This document shows, in pieces, positions 36,103 through 48,625 of a stretch of DNA of 64,000 nt. Made by a program: the position numbers and the translations under genes. Under the pieces are notes generated by a model, which saw only the letters and a list, made by a program, of their open reading frames with translations, searched no databases and was not told where the DNA came from. Source of the DNA: Linepithema humile (lineage: Eukaryota > Arthropoda > Insecta > Hymenoptera > Formicidae); NCBI RefSeq assembly GCF_040581485.1, contig NC_090130.1:2604001-2668000 (forward strand), read 5' to 3'. Each line of letters starts with the position of its first letter. The first letter of the stretch is position 1.

Positions 36103-39100
36103 TCAGTGGCAGTAATTGCAACGGGGATGACACTTGATTCCATTTTCACCACATTTACAGCCACCGGATGTATCACCTTTACCCTGCAACAAGCCTGATT
36201 AATAAGATTGTAAAATGTGGCGATTAATTGTTAAATTTGCGTTCGCTAGAGTCTACATAAGCTCTTAGGGATTTTGAGAAATTATGGAGAAAAAGTTTAA
36301 CTCACTCCTGGACCCCAACGCGGCCCTCTGGTAACCCAACATATTTCCGTTTTACACATTGAGCAAACTAGCCAGTCACAACCCCATTTTTTCATAAGAA
36401 CGACGGCACATGTCGGACAGGCAAGTGCCTCACCTCTGTCAACCATTTCCTTGAGCATTGCTGCTGTTCTTCTAGATTCTTGATCAGTTTCTTTCGAAAG
36501 TTGCAACTCCTGCTGATATTGCTTGCAATTCTTCCCAGTGTGAACAACCTTTGAAATCAAATCTATATGCTTAATATGTTACTAAAAAAATTCTTGTTAT
36601 TTTTATATATTGATTTTTTTATTTAATTTTTAAACGCATCTATCACTAAATAAGTACAATTTTGCGGCAATACATACTCCAAAAAAGGAAATAACAATGG
36701 CTAACACTTTTAAGCATCTCTTAATTACATTGTGTTAGTTATAATAGTTTTGTTGATATTTTATGCAATTGAAACGAAAACTATTGAAAACTGTATCTTA
36801 GGAAACGGTAAAACAAAACATGAAAGAGAGAATAGGCACATTTAAACATTGACGTATATTACGATTAAAACAGCTTTTAATATTGTTTAAAACATATGTA
36901 GCAATATATAAGTAAAGCTTGAAACTGTTACATTTTGTTAAAATATTGTCTCCGCATTCGCAGTAGCAGTATTTTCTATCTCATATATATTATATTTTTT
37001 ATTGCATTGTGGTTTTTCTAAATTTATCTCTTATTATTTCCGATAGACGTAAAATTTTGTATAGAGCTCACCTGACAGGTAAGACAATTATTAGCTCCAC
37101 ACACGGGGCACAGGAAATTATTCACGTCATCGTCGTAAATACACCAACCAGGGCAGTCCGGTGTCTTGCAGTGAAAAGCCTTGTTTCCAGCGTTGTTCTC
37201 CGCTTGCGCGATCGACTTCGCGAGGTGTTGCTGATAAACTTCCGGCTCGACGAGCTGGGCGCGTAAACAATAATAGGATCATCCCGCAAACTTTATTAAA
37301 ACTTAGAGCAGTTAATCTTAAACAGAAGCTTACCGCCTTGATCTCACGTTCCTGAAGGGTTGATTCACACGTATAGTCGGCGTCTCTGTATGGGCATTTC
37401 ACCTCGGCTTCCTCGCAGTACGCGATTGTATTGGCAATGCATGGCCTGTGTGAATATATAATTCATGCGGCATTCACTGTACGGTTTCGGAACAAAATGT
37501 GCACGCATTGCTAATTATAAATAGACAAGTAAATAGAAAAATAGCAATTGGATAATTGCGTATTCTTTTATTTTATTTCTGCGAATTTATACTGCACAGC
37601 AGAATCTGCGCAATATTCACGCTTTAATCATATGTGTTTCGCAATAGCACTAGCATAATTGCCGCATTTGTAATGCGCATGAATCAACGTATGGAGCAGA
37701 TAAATATACAAGTATGATGCATCACGATTTAATGTGTAACGTGATACATACATATATACATTCAAGTATGCCAAATGCATTTCGCGATAAATTAGAATCG
37801 ATGAGCGAGTGAACAATTATAGTAAACGAACGCGGATCCATCTTTTTAACAAAGGCAATATTTCGATAAAATAATCTGAAAGCGCGATAAAACCACTAAA
37901 GTTGGTTTCTTTATTTAAGGGATTAAATAGTAATCAAAGTTGGGATGAAAGGCAGATTAAAGGGTTTATACCTGCAGAACATGTGTAAACAGTCCCTGAG
38001 AATTACACCTTCGCGCGGCCCGTATGTAACGAAGCATATTGGGCACTCGATCGGCTCGGAATTCGGAATGACGTCCCAGTTCTCCAACGATATCAATTCC
38101 TCGTATCGTCCCATCTTGACATCTTCCGATATGTCTATCTCCACGGTGTCTCGCTATTGCACACAAAGATATCGAAATGTACGTCGTGTATCTTCCTCTT
38201 TGATTTAAATGCGCTAACCAGCAAAGGAACAAATAAAGAGCGCAACAGTTGTGCTTACAAGCAGAACTAACATTTCAGTGAGATAGTGTGCCGTTGCGTA
38301 TTTGTTACCTGATCCTCGTTTGTTGCTAACGTTACATCCTCTCTCTCGATAATTTCCTGATTTTCTTCGATTGTTTGCAAGACTACCGCTGGCGGATCTT
38401 GCGGCAAATCCTCAGGAACTTCATCTTCCGCGACTTGCGCTTTGCTCGCTTGCGTTGCATTGTCGATATGCAATTCTAAAATTTTTTAACACATTTATGT
38501 AATTTAGAGGAGAGTGTATAGAGAATATCTTATATAATAATTATAATTCTATGCACATAATATTCTATATTTCATATAAGCCACTACATTTTCATTTTGC
38601 ATTGTGTTTCGTGATAAAAAATAGGCTTTAGAATAAAGAACGAAAGAATACGCTTTGTTTAATCAGAGCAGAAGCCATATCAAAATAAATTAAATTACCA
38701 GGAGCTACGAGGTAAAGAAACACCGGTAAGCCATCCACTGCGTGTAATTCGTTGAGCGTAACGTCGTCGCGATCGGCCAAGTTTTTCCCGACGATCCATC
38801 GCTGCACGTTCGTGGGTATCTCGAATTCCGTATGTATCTTTGTCTTGAGTTCGGCCACCGTCATTCCCGTCGGCAGCTGTTATCATAGTCCGGTTGGTGA
38901 AACGTTTTGTTTGCATATTGAGCGATCGTCAGTATCGGTTACTTACCTGAAGCGGTATAGGCCCTTGGTGCGCGAGTTTGTCTTCGATATACATATTGAC
39001 TTTAATCGACTGATCCTTCAAACGCGCCGCCGAACGCTGTCGTATCACAGAACAATGGATCTTGAGCCTTGCCAATTCCTTCGCTAATCCCGCAGCTTGC

Positions 39101-42100
39101 TGATGATGGCCTGATGCGATGGCCCCTTCCAGCTTTCTTAGCAATCGATTTATAGCCAGGGTATTCATGTTCCTCTCTCTTGAATTATCGTCTAAACAAC
39201 GTAATAATCCGTGTTGTAAAATTTCCCTTAAAATTAAATCAAGGCAAATATTTTTCTAAAATTAAATATTTCTAGAGATTACACATTTATTTATTTATTT
39301 TCTTCGCTTGGAGAATAAATAATTAAAATGTGGAAATTTTGTTTTACAAATAAACATTTTGTCGTCGACGCGTATAATTTTAGAATGTAATTTACGATAT
39401 TACCTTCCTCTGAAAACTCATCTTCGTTTAGCGTGATTTTATTCTCGATCACAATATTGGACGGTACTTTAACATTACTATTTTGCGAAATATCCTTAGA
39501 TCGTGTCGGATCTGGTTGTTGTTTTGGCGAGGCGGGAGGAACGTGAGCATTCGCGTACAGAGATGGTTCTATCACATTCGCATAAGTGTTTTCCTTGTAA
39601 ACCTCCTTCGTAGTCTTCATCGCTTCTATCTCGGCGAAATCGCGCGGTCGTATCAGTTGAAAAGTATTCTTCACGAGGGCCGAACCCTTGCCAGAAGTTC
39701 TGTAGAGCACGTTCTCGTGTTTCCAACCCGACGTAGATGGTCGTTCTGCGGAAGTAGAAGGCTGATTCAATCTACGAATGTTTCCACTGGTTTGCACGGA
39801 CGAGGACACCTTTTGCTTATCCGCCTCGTAATCGTTCAATGACGTTGCATCCGTCCTCGTCGACGTGACCGACGCGACGTACGTCTTGTTCGCAGATACG
39901 GGCGAGCGTTTCTCAACCTTTTCGAGAATGTCGCCGTCATTTGACGTAACCTTCTTCGGTTTCGGCCGCTTCGGTAACGAGTGCTTCATCTCCTTCAGCA
40001 TCTCCTTCAAATCCGCGGTAATTGGGTCCTCGACGGTATTGAGGACGGTTGATTTTGTCTTACTAGACTTCGCCTTCTGATCCGAGTCAATCAAACGCGA
40101 GGCTTCCTTGCCCGGTATCGATCGTGCAGATTGTATCGCTGATCTTGTCTTGCCATCCTTCTCGGCTTCCACCAGGATATCGAGCACTTTGGCCACTTTA
40201 CTCGACGTAGCTTCATCCTTCGGAACTTTGGCTCTGTCGGATTCGACTGCTGGTCTTCGCTCAATCAGCTTGAACTCTCTTGAGCGCAGCTGCCGGTCGA
40301 TCTCGTCGAAGATGTCGGAGAATTCCTTCTGCGTTCCCTCCGGCCGTTCGCCATCTCGCTCCGCCTTCTCTCGAAGAAGACCTAACGCGTTTTCCGTGCT
40401 TTCAGCTAAATTACGAGCACGGGAGAGCAAAAATTTTCTACTAATTTCGCTGTTTAATCTCGGCGATTCTTTCTCCTTCTTTTCTCTTCTGATTTCTTGT
40501 CGCGATCTTATTTTCTCTTCAGTTACCGGCGATATGATGTCCTTCTGAATCTTCTCGTTCGCCCGATTTGCAGCGAGCTGGCTTTGCAAAAGAGATATTC
40601 TATTAGACGTGTCTTGCATCAGCTGATCGTTCTGCTCCTTGATCGCAATTTTTATGTTTGTCGGCTTCACGTCCGCGTGTGCTGTCTCAGTTTTACTTCT
40701 CGATGGTCTCTGCTGTGGCAAAAAATATCTGGAGATGTCTTTGTCAACGCGCACGTTTTGGCCGAGATCCTGCTGCACCGAGAACCTCTGGTTTCTCCAA
40801 TCTCCGATCTGCTCGAATCTGCTGTTTCTCGCCGCGTCTCGATCGAGTCTGCAACCCGGCTGATCTCTTCGCGCAAAGAAGTTGGCATTGACCGTGACCT
40901 TGGTGATGTTGCTGATGGCATTGAATTTTGAGATCAGCGCACGCGTGCCCCGTCGCGGCGACGAGCTCTCCATCGCCGAGGTAACGATGTCCTGTACAAT
41001 CTCCTCGTTGACGTCATCGCTCTTCTCGAAGGCGTCGGCGAATTGTGACGATTTCAACAACATCGACGCTCTCGTTCTCGCCTGCTCTTCCTGCACGATC
41101 GCCGCCGCTTCCTTATCCAGCTCGCTGATGTTCGTCAGGATGGACAGGCCGGACTTTCGTTTAGCCTCCTGTCGCTTTCTGTCGTCGCTATGTCGCTCTC
41201 CGCGATGGAAAAAATTTAATCTCGACAGAGAAGCGTCGACGGAATAATTCGCGGTAGCAGTCATGTTCGTGCCGATGCATTCTTCCTTCGTTTCAACGGA
41301 TGTCGCAGGGCTGCGAAAAACGCCTCTTTTCGACGAGCCGGAGTCACGGGAGTGCTCGAAAACGCTGCGCTTGTACCAAGGTCGCGGCATGGCTGCGCTC
41401 AGAGTTCCGCCGATGGGACTGTGCGCTCTTTCCTGATGAACTGTCACGCTGGACGTTCCGGCGTCGTCCTTCTTCGCGGCCTTTAAAAGTTCCTTGTTGC
41501 CAACTTCCTTTTTCGACAGCAGCATACCACCCTGAAGAACTAGTGTGTCGTTACTGATCGATTGTCCCTCGTCGGCATTCTTCCGCTCCTCTATCTCCAT
41601 GTTACCGCCATTGGTGATGAGCAGTCCCGACTGCTCTTCGGCGGAACGATTTTCCAGGGGCGGTCGCGGCGCCCGCCGTTTTCGTCTGCCGCTGTGCCTC
41701 GCGGACGTTTCGCGTGCATCGACCTCCGCGACCTTGACCACCGCGCCGGGAGGGTTGGGCGCTTTACGTTTTCCCTTCACGTGAACCCGCCGCCGCGCAG
41801 ATCCATTGCAACCGGTCCTCGCGCGCTCGTCGTGTCTTCTCGATGCGCTCGATAACCCGGGCGTCGGAAAATTTCCGCACGAGCCGAAGGTCGTCGACGG
41901 GTGCAGCGAGTATCTGGCAGTGATGTCTCGCCTCCTGGAGTGCACGTTCGTCGGTAGCGTGCTGGCGACCGCCGCCGACGCGTCGTTCTCTTTGTTGCCC
42001 ACGGACACCTTCGAGGCTCCGGCGGCGAACGGGCCGACCTCGGCGGCCTGATTAAGGATGTCCAGCGACAGCACGTCGCAACGGCCGAGAGTTCCCGCGT

Positions 42101-42452
42101 GAAACGCGAAACTGCGCACCGTCGTCGTGCTGTAGAAGGTGTCTACGCTCTCCGCGCTGGAGTAGACGCTGCTGCGACGTCGAACGACGCTGTCATCGTT
42201 CGGCCTCGCGCTCGCTCGCCGTTCTTTCTCCACGGTTGAGTCGCGATTACGCTTGAACCACCTGAACAGGGAGAATCTGCCGCCGCTGCCGCGCGTGAGG
42301 GAAGCCGTAACCTCGCCGTTCGTAACGGCACCTCGCGCTACCACCGCATCCGTCGCGACGCCGACGCCGGACGTTTCTCCTTCGCGCTCGCCGTTCCGCA
42401 CGCCATTGAGGGATGCGCTCGTCTCGCTGCTGCATGCGGCTCGCTGTACCAT
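36103..42452 (-). CDS. RBCK1: HOIL-1/RBCK1-type RBR E3 ubiquitin ligase with a ~1020-residue N-terminal extension
   Basis: Nine exons join in frame on the minus strand: 42452-39404, 39191-38947, 38876-38699, 38475-38309, 38153-37972, 37445-37334, 37254-37072, 36548-36306 and 36183-36103, encoding 1479 residues. Residues 1-1016, from the 3049-nt first exon, look disordered and charged, with two SH3-ligand-like motifs (KRKAPNPP and KRRAPRPP, about 225-262). From Met1025 the protein matches HOIL-1: an N-terminal helix, a ubiquitin-like domain (about 1067-1158), then RING1 starting at CPIC (Cys1250), IBR (HCKTPDCPGWC to CLTC), and RING2 with the catalytic cysteine in WGCDW (Cys1429), ending in a zinc-rich GGCKCGENGIKCHPRCNYCH. 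HOIL-1 is a LUBAC subunit in vertebrates. I see no NZF zinc finger between the UBL and RBR. A short 455-residue form could start at the ATG at 39168; alternatively the upstream exon, unspliced, ends at 39291 as a separate 1053-codon frame. Confidence 0.88.
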
Positions 42453-45400
42453 TCTTACTCACTCTCGCATATCCCGTGCGGCGAGGCACCGCGCCCCGCG
42501 CCTCAGCCGCCGCGCTGCATAGTTCTTTATTTAGATTCACTCGAAACGCGGTTTTAAGTTCCTTCCAGTTCGGCTATACGCGAACGCCGAAAATTCCGAC
42601 GGAAGTCACGGGACGTCTGACGGCGATCATGTTCCACCAGATAGACTTCCTCTCCGCGTAACGCACATCTCTCTTCTTCTCTCTTGATTTTCGTATTCGC
42701 GCACTTGAGCTGGCAGCTTCTAATTCATCGTCGTCGACAGCCGTCCGTTGCGAGACAGCGAAGGTGTCAGGTGCATCGCGGCGACGTCTCCGGGCGACGA
42801 ACGCACTCGCGCGAACTGTATCGGCGGATTTTGCGACCGAACCGCACGTAGTCGGTGCCGAACCGGCGACAAAGATACTCACGTCGGTAAGCTATTTATA
42901 GATCGGGTGGTCCTCCTGCGGCGGGGTTATTTTCAAGTCCACTTTGCACACCGCGCACCGCCGGCCGAAATCAAAACAGAGAAATACGGGCTAACGCGCG
43001 CGCTCTTCCAATGTACGGTTTCGTTGAAAAAAATATCGTTGCGGCTGCCGCGGGCTTTAATCGATGTGGAAATGTTCCCCACTGAAAGTGATATGCGATT
43101 CCGCCCGTGCAGTTTCCGCTCCTGCATTTTAACAATCGCATCTGAAATATTTGAATTAATGGAAAAGTATGAATGGAAACGATGAATATTTCTCAAAATA
43201 TACGGATCCGATCTATCCGAGGAGCATGGTAATAGTGAACAATAGCCTGTTAATTAAAGATACTGATATAAAATGTTGCTTGAAATATTCCTTACTTATT
43301 CATTATCTGTTATCAGATAATAATCGAGCAATTTACAATGATATAAAAGGTGATGACGCCGAGTTATTTTTATGTACCCACAGGCTTCTCAGCCTGTTAT
43401 ATAGGCTGCCATATTTTCAGTCGCTGATTTTCACAGCGGAGCATATTAATAGTTGGTCGGTACGTGAAATCTTCAAGGTGTTGAATAAACATCGCCCTCT
43501 AAAAGCCCACCGTATCTATGCGCCGTGTACTCGATTGTATTTATTTCCGCAATAACTCTAGGCATTATCTGTGCTCAGCGGTATAACGCTGTGTTACGCC
43601 AGACACTGGATCTTAAATTCAGAGAGCTTAGAACGTCTGATTTACATTGCTGTGTCCATTTGCATCGCGGTGCGCGATACGCTCGCGCGATATTATTTTT
43701 GGATTTGACTAATCCTGCGAGAGGGCATGTACTAGCGATGACCAAGCGCTGCCTCGTAGCGACACGTGACGTTCCTTCGCGGAATGAATCAGCGCATGAG
43801 TCTGAGTTTTGACAAAATTCCCAAAACAGCGACATGACACTCGATACAATGGCCCCGGAAAGCTTTCTCTGCGGCCTTGAAAATTTCACGCAACAGAACC
43901 ACGGCGCGTTTTTCAAGTTGATCGGATGCTGTTTCGCACCATGTAGGATTTCCACCGAAAATAAACTCGCAGCTTGCACATCGCGCGCTCGCGCACCTTT
44001 CCAACTGCGCTTTCCAAAAATACGCGGAATTTCTTGTAGAAATAGCGCACACAGCGATACGAAAAGCATCGAAAGAAATTTGCGTTGTAAATCTTTTTTT
44101 ATACATTAATTATTGAATTGTCAATTTCAATAACTTGGAAACTGCGTTTAGTAGATAATATTCAGCATAAATAATCACGTTACATGTTTTCATTAAAATG
44201 TAATATTGAAAAATCTATAAAAGATTGAAAATTACTGAGTATGATATTTAACATTTGCATGGTAAAATTCGTAAAACATTTATAAAATTTTAATAAATAC
44301 AAAACTGTTTCTACCTTTTTTAGGCTTGAATTAAATAAAAATGATATTTGAGTATTTATAATATAACAAAATCAAATTTTTAAAATTATTAATAATAAAA
44401 TTCTAATAATAAAATAAAATCTTCAATATTTACACATTTAACAACTTGTAAAAACTACATAATTTGTTTTTAATCTTCTTGTGAATCAATTTTTAGCAAT
44501 AGTAATTCCGAAAAAATTTTACGCGTAAACTTAATATGTAGCAGTATCATCGATTGTCGACGATCAATCTATGGCGCTTGGCGATATTTTCTGTCGTAAA
44601 GTCCAACAATAATTATTCTGGCGAGACAGCAGCCGCGGTGATAAACTGAAATAATTTTGCCGCACAGACTTTTGTCGCAATCAAACGGTGCTAATTTCCA
44701 AAGGCTTCTTCTATTTTATTATAGCGATAAAACGCCGGATTTTTACGTTCTTCTTTATTGATCTGGATTTATCGTATGTTTCGTACGTTGATATATCCAT
44801 GCGGAAGATTTGTCGCAAATTTTTTTATTTGAAAATATAAGAGATATAAGAAGATATAACATAAAATATTTCTATAAGTCGCCAATCCAATCATTATAAA
44901 TTTATTTTATAAATACTGTAACATGTAACGCTTATCGATAAAATCGCTTTAAAGAATTAATTTCTTTTCATTTATTTATTACTGAAGTATCTGTGTCTTC
45001 TTTTTTATGTTGAATTTATTTATGTTGATTTACTTTTCCGTTTGCATGTCATATCTAAACTTTCCGTTGCACGAGTTTAGCTGAGATGAATTTATTTGAG
45101 AATTAACTGAGCGTATATTTTTAATTGCGTCCACGTCTCGAAGAAAAGGGTAGCTAACAAAAGACTGTCCTCGCCTTAAGTACCTTTGCTCAAGCGCATA
45201 CCGTTGGTTATCATAAGAACAATTCTACAAATACAAACATGCACACAAATTCACGCGTAAATGTAAAACACACGTAAAACGTAAACGGAGATAACTACCT
45301 CACAATAATTCGATAACGTAATTTACTGAGAAATCATGAATATGCAATTAGTGCGACGTAGGGAAAAACCGTGTTATTTCAACTATTTGCAATTGCGCAA

Positions 45401-47587
45401 TCAACGATCACACCGTTAAGATTAATCAAACTCTGTTATTGAAGAAAAGATTTGCTCAAATTATGCAGATTCATCTACATTTAGCAAATAGCAAGAGAAT
45501 ACAATCTAGCGGTTTGTTCTGCTTGGCGAAACATAATGCTTTAGAAATGATTTCCCAATCTTCTCTGTTTATACGAAGCAGCGGGACACGGCGAAGCGCC
45601 CACCGTCGAATAAAAGACCGCTCGGCTGTCGCCGGAGTGCGTAGCCTTAGTTCACTTTTATTGTCGGAAGTCGAACTGGAGCGCGAGGGCGCACGCCTTC
45701 TCCTCCTCCTCCTCTTCCCCTCCCCTTCTCACTCCCTCTTGCTCGCTCGCTCGCGTCGAGTCAGCGTAGCCTACCCGTAGACGGGGGGTTTATTTCGCGA
45801 ATTCACCGGCCTGCCCCCGCGCCGCGCCCCTGACTCTTGGCTCCCGGCGTATCCCGCGTCCTGAATACAAATCGCGACGTTTCCTTTCGCGGAGCTCTTC
45901 CGTAGACTGCCAGGACTGCGCGATCATTACCATTAATGAAGAAGCCGGTGGCGGAACGTCGGGGAGGACGCCTCCGCCTCCGGCCTGCATCTTGCTAGAC
46001 GCATAACTCACGATGACCGAGACGGAAGTTCTGAGGCCGATAGTAATGTGGGATTATTCCCACCGGATACGCCCGTCCATATTCAGCGATTTACAATTTT
46101 TATACCCATGCGTCCCCGGGGAGTGTCGCCGCGCGTGTCGTTGAACCCGGCGTCGGAAAGGTCAACGGCGAGGGGGAGGGTCGGAGTTTCGGTACCGGCG
46201 GATGTTTTATTTAGGCGCGCCTTACTGCACCTACCCGTGGCATTGGACTTCGGCGAAGTCGGATGTAAATTAGTTATCGAGTAATGTTGAATTCTTATGC
46301 GCTCGGCATGAAGGGTCGCCTGATTGTGAGTAAGAGAGAGAGAAGTTTAAATGAAGAGACGATTTTAGATCCCGAGCGCGGAGGGCGAACTGAATTATGA
46401 ATCGTCCGTTCCTTCTGAGATTTTTTAGTTATGAATGGAGCATGTAAATACGCGCGAATGCATAATAAAACAGCTGCACAAGGGTGCGACGCCGTTGAGT
46501 ACGACGGCCGCGTTATTTATTTTATAGAAATGTTTGTGTCGCGTAATCAAACCGCGAGATTAAAACGTCGCGCTGCGAGTCAAGTCGAAGCGCCGTCTTT
46601 AATTACGCACGAATTAAAATCAAAATATGCTTAACAGAATTGTGAAGCGTCTTTTGTGCGCGGAATTGCTTTTTTTTTTTTTACGCGTGTTTTATGTCTT
46701 ACTAGTTTTTCTTGCGAAGCTTTTCAAAGGAGGGTGCTTTTTTCATGGCAAAAAACTCGGTAAACTTAAATGATGCAGTTGCGACAATAGTAGCGATATG
46801 AGTTTTATTTGTAGACAATGGATGGGAGGGGATAGTAAAATGAAGAAGTTCAATTTAACCGGTCTCCCGGAAGTTGGGCAAATACAAATAAACGTTTTAT
46901 ATCAATAGACCGATATCGAGAATGCTCGTTTGCTCGTAGTATGCCGTAATAAAGAGTAGAGTGCCGAGGAAAGATGAGATACTTTAGAATCATGCATTCC
47001 TAGTGAATATTGCCGCGTTACTTAGAAATGTATGGCATTACTGCTTCGCTTCGCATTCGTACTCCTTGCACCAAGAGAAATGCAAACGAACGCTGTCGAC
47101 GATGATCCTGGATTCCCGACAGTCTGATAAGGAATCGCGATGCCTTCAATATGCAAATTTTACGACGTTCCGCGCCTATCGCTCGTGTTCCCCGATAGAC
47201 ATCAGAAAAGAAAGGCGTCGCCACCTGCTCCGATAGAAATATAAATGCTATTGACCATCGGCATTGTTCTACAAGTGATGTTTAATTCATCTCAGCATTC
47301 GTATTCGCGCGCTATTTCAATCTAGTTTACAGAAAGCAAATTTGAGTATTGTTAAAAAAAAAGTGAAAAACGATTCTCCGTATGTATCAAAGTTCGCCAG
47401 TGCATGCGCATCTTCGTGTGAGTGAAATTTTTGCTAATAAAATTTTGCAAGGAAATTTGTAACACACTTGTTGAAATATTTGAACATATCCGATGCATAA
47501 ATTCGTTTAAAAAATGCATGTTGATTTATATCACTCTGAAATATACGGATTAAAGCGTACATTTAATTTGCCAGCATTAATATTAAT
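42453..47587. other. Gene-poor region upstream of the RBR ligase
   Basis: The first 450 nt are CpG-rich and should contain the promoter and 5' UTR of the RBR ligase. Farther on the sequence is AT-rich to about 45400. A second CpG-rich patch at 45580-46280, with CTC repeats near 45700-45730, is promoter-like and could serve the plus-strand exons that begin at 47588. Open frames at 43169-43555 (+) and 43575-44069 (-) have no recognisable domain or splice evidence. Confidence 0.5.
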
Positions 47588-48625
47588 ATGAGTATGCCGA
47601 ATATGGAGTGCGCAAATACTTCATTGCGACCCCCGGGAGACAGATATCCTGGCTATACAGTGAGGAAAGTATTTCTCAAGCAGACTTCGGTACGTGTTGG
47701 AAGCGCTAGCTACCTACTTCAGTTACGCCGTCGTACGTGCGCAAGATAGTTAGATTGTCTTCCTCAAGTTATCCTTCTACATGATGTTAAACTTCCCTGT
47801 AGTTTCCATTGACCATACGTATGCTACCGTGCTTCCGCAATATATTCGCGGTATCCGCTGATGAATACGGGACCGCGGACAGAGATTAGATTACGCGAAT
47901 TCGTGAACCTGTCAAGAAAATGCATTCTTACTTAAACTCGCACAAATTGCTCCTTTGTATAAGTGAAATGTAAGTCAAACATAAGAAATGTAAGCAAAAG
48001 TTGATGGCGACACTATTTCTTAATAGCATCGATCAATAATGGCGAGTTGCGCTTGTGAAAAAAGACGCTCGAGAATGGACTTAACATGGTAATTAATATT
48101 GCCTATCCATCGAACGATGTCGAATAAATTATTCCAAGATGCGAAATAAATTATGAGATGCGCGTTTGCCTCCTTCGTGTCTCCTACCTTCCTTTTGGTG
48201 CATAAATTCGATTTCCTACGCGTTGTCATCGTGAGTTTCCAGCGTGGAGCGTACTCGTTTAATAATCGTATTACGGCAGGCTTAGCAATATCCGCGGCGT
48301 CAATCAGTGTGGACCCATCCACGTAATCTGAAATATCAAATCCGATCTGGCGTTCCATTAAACTGAAAAGCTGGAGAACTTAATCTATGCCCGCCAATCA
48401 AATCTCCCCGATTTGCGAGGTGCCGATTTTTCTCTCGCGCGCGATTATCTTCCGCGCATATTTTGCGTTTGCTTTTAAAAATATGTGATGCGCACCCTTC
48501 GTAAATCTCACGCTCGTCTTTTTTCTTCTAGGTATTAGCTAAAGTGCAGGCAGCGATGGCAGCGAGTCACGGGAAGCAGACATCACTATTTGTCAAAAGG
48601 AAAAGACAGATCGATCACGATAACG
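47588..48625 (+). CDS. Two N-terminal exons of an unidentified gene (partial)
   Basis: Two segments look like consecutive coding exons. The first runs from the ATG at 47588 to 47689 (34 codons, MSMPNMECANTSLRPPGDRY and onward) and ends at the donor GTACGT. After an 842-nt intron ending in a strong TTTTTTCTTCTAG acceptor, the second covers 48532-48625 and ends at the donor GTAAGT. Both are in phase 0 and the frame is open throughout, giving about 65 residues: a Pro/Gly-rich start, then VLAKVQAAMAASHGK and a basic KRKRQIDHDN stretch that could be a nuclear-localisation signal. An ATG at 48556 within exon 2 could start an alternative form. The continuation must lie further right, through a long intron. 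I do not recognise the protein. Matching phases and two good donors argue against chance, but without a homologue this stays tentative. Confidence 0.45.
48020..48358 (-). other. Minus-strand coding-like ORF inside an intron, unknown
   Basis: A 112-codon frame starts at an ATG (48358) and lies opposite the intron of the unidentified plus-strand gene. Within it a 140-nt piece (48327-48188) has an acceptor-like TTTGATATTTCAG before it and a donor-like GTAGGAG after it, with consistent phase. Its translation (VDGSTLIDAADIAKPAVIRL and following) is balanced in composition and looks protein-like. I recognise no family. It may be an exon of an overlapping minus-strand gene, a decayed mobile-element fragment, or chance. 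Confidence 0.25.

Noticed and set aside
39483..42051. Several plus-strand frames opposite the large ligase exon
   Set aside because: They are antisense shadows of the 3-kb coding exon of the RBR ligase.
43575..44069. 164-codon minus-strand open frame
   Set aside because: It has an ATG, but I see no recognisable motif, splice sites or codon pattern distinguishing it from other chance frames in GC-rich sequence.
45790..46011. Possible minus-strand first exon starting MQAGGGG and ending at GTAATG
   Set aside because: Only about 20 codons with one weak donor and no partner exon; Gly/Pro-rich translation is expected from this CpG-rich patch.
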